The notes under the pieces: model-generated
The model's input: the letters and a program-made list of their open reading frames with translations, nothing else
Told to the model about the DNA's origin: nothing
Databases searched by the model: none
In this document: positions 5,671-5,690 of the stretch, piece by piece
How the letters are laid out: every line of letters begins with the position of its first letter
Numbering within the stretch: the stretch's first letter is position 1
NCBI GenBank assembly: GCA_019114745.1
Contig: DXEY01000145.1
Span: 1-5,690, forward strand
Reading direction: 5' to 3'
Origin: Candidatus Mediterraneibacter colneyensis
Lineage (GTDB): Bacteria; Bacillota; Clostridia; Lachnospirales; Lachnospiraceae
DNA length: 5,690 nucleotides
Program-made: the position numbers and the translations under genes

Positions 5671-5690
5671 GATGACAGGGGAAAAAGGTC

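Overview
The window reads as chromosomal DNA from a low-to-mid-GC Gram-positive anaerobe of the Bacillota, most plausibly a gut Lachnospiraceae-type species. This rests on consensus sigma-A promoters, an FMN riboswitch in front of a RibU transporter gene, and a very large modular secreted glycosidase with a C-terminal sorting-signal-like tail. The genus cannot be fixed from the sequence alone.

Layout, all on the + strand. Positions 1-141 are an AT-rich leader with no supportable gene. It has a weak promoter candidate, a TTTACAA/TTGTAAA inverted repeat, and a strong Shine-Dalgarno sequence placed unusually far from the next start codon. Positions 142-4638 hold one 1498-residue gene for a secreted, surface-anchored GH20 beta-N-acetylhexosaminidase or lacto-N-biosidase type enzyme. 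Its modules are a signal peptide, a discoidin/CBM32-like module, a GH20b domain, the GH20 barrel with an intact catalytic Asp-Glu pair, a LamG-like module, a second discoidin-like module, a FIVAR-like helical segment, a beta domain, eight PSGxx repeats, and a membrane tail preceded by AAKTGD. Positions 4646-4674 are a near-consensus promoter. It fires into an FMN riboswitch (4697-4823), a linker hairpin, an intrinsic terminator (4878-4908) and then ribU (4999-5565), which encodes the riboflavin-binding S component of an ECF vitamin transporter. The last 125 bases hold a near-perfect sigma-A promoter, a 10-bp inverted repeat and four phased TGTAA-like half-sites resembling tandem Pho boxes. These probably control a gene beyond the right edge.

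The two genes are functionally separate. The glycosidase would trim terminal beta-linked HexNAc or lacto-N-biose units from host mucin or milk-type glycans at the cell surface. RibU would import riboflavin when cytoplasmic FMN is low. No terminator is visible between them, so the first intrinsic terminator downstream of the glycosidase gene is the FMN-controlled one.

No wholly new gene system is evident. The most interesting parts are in the non-coding DNA: a ribosome-site-sequestering hairpin with a possible long-range anti-sequestor downstream of the riboswitch terminator, an expanded P5 loop in the aptamer, and the Pho-box-like array at the right end.
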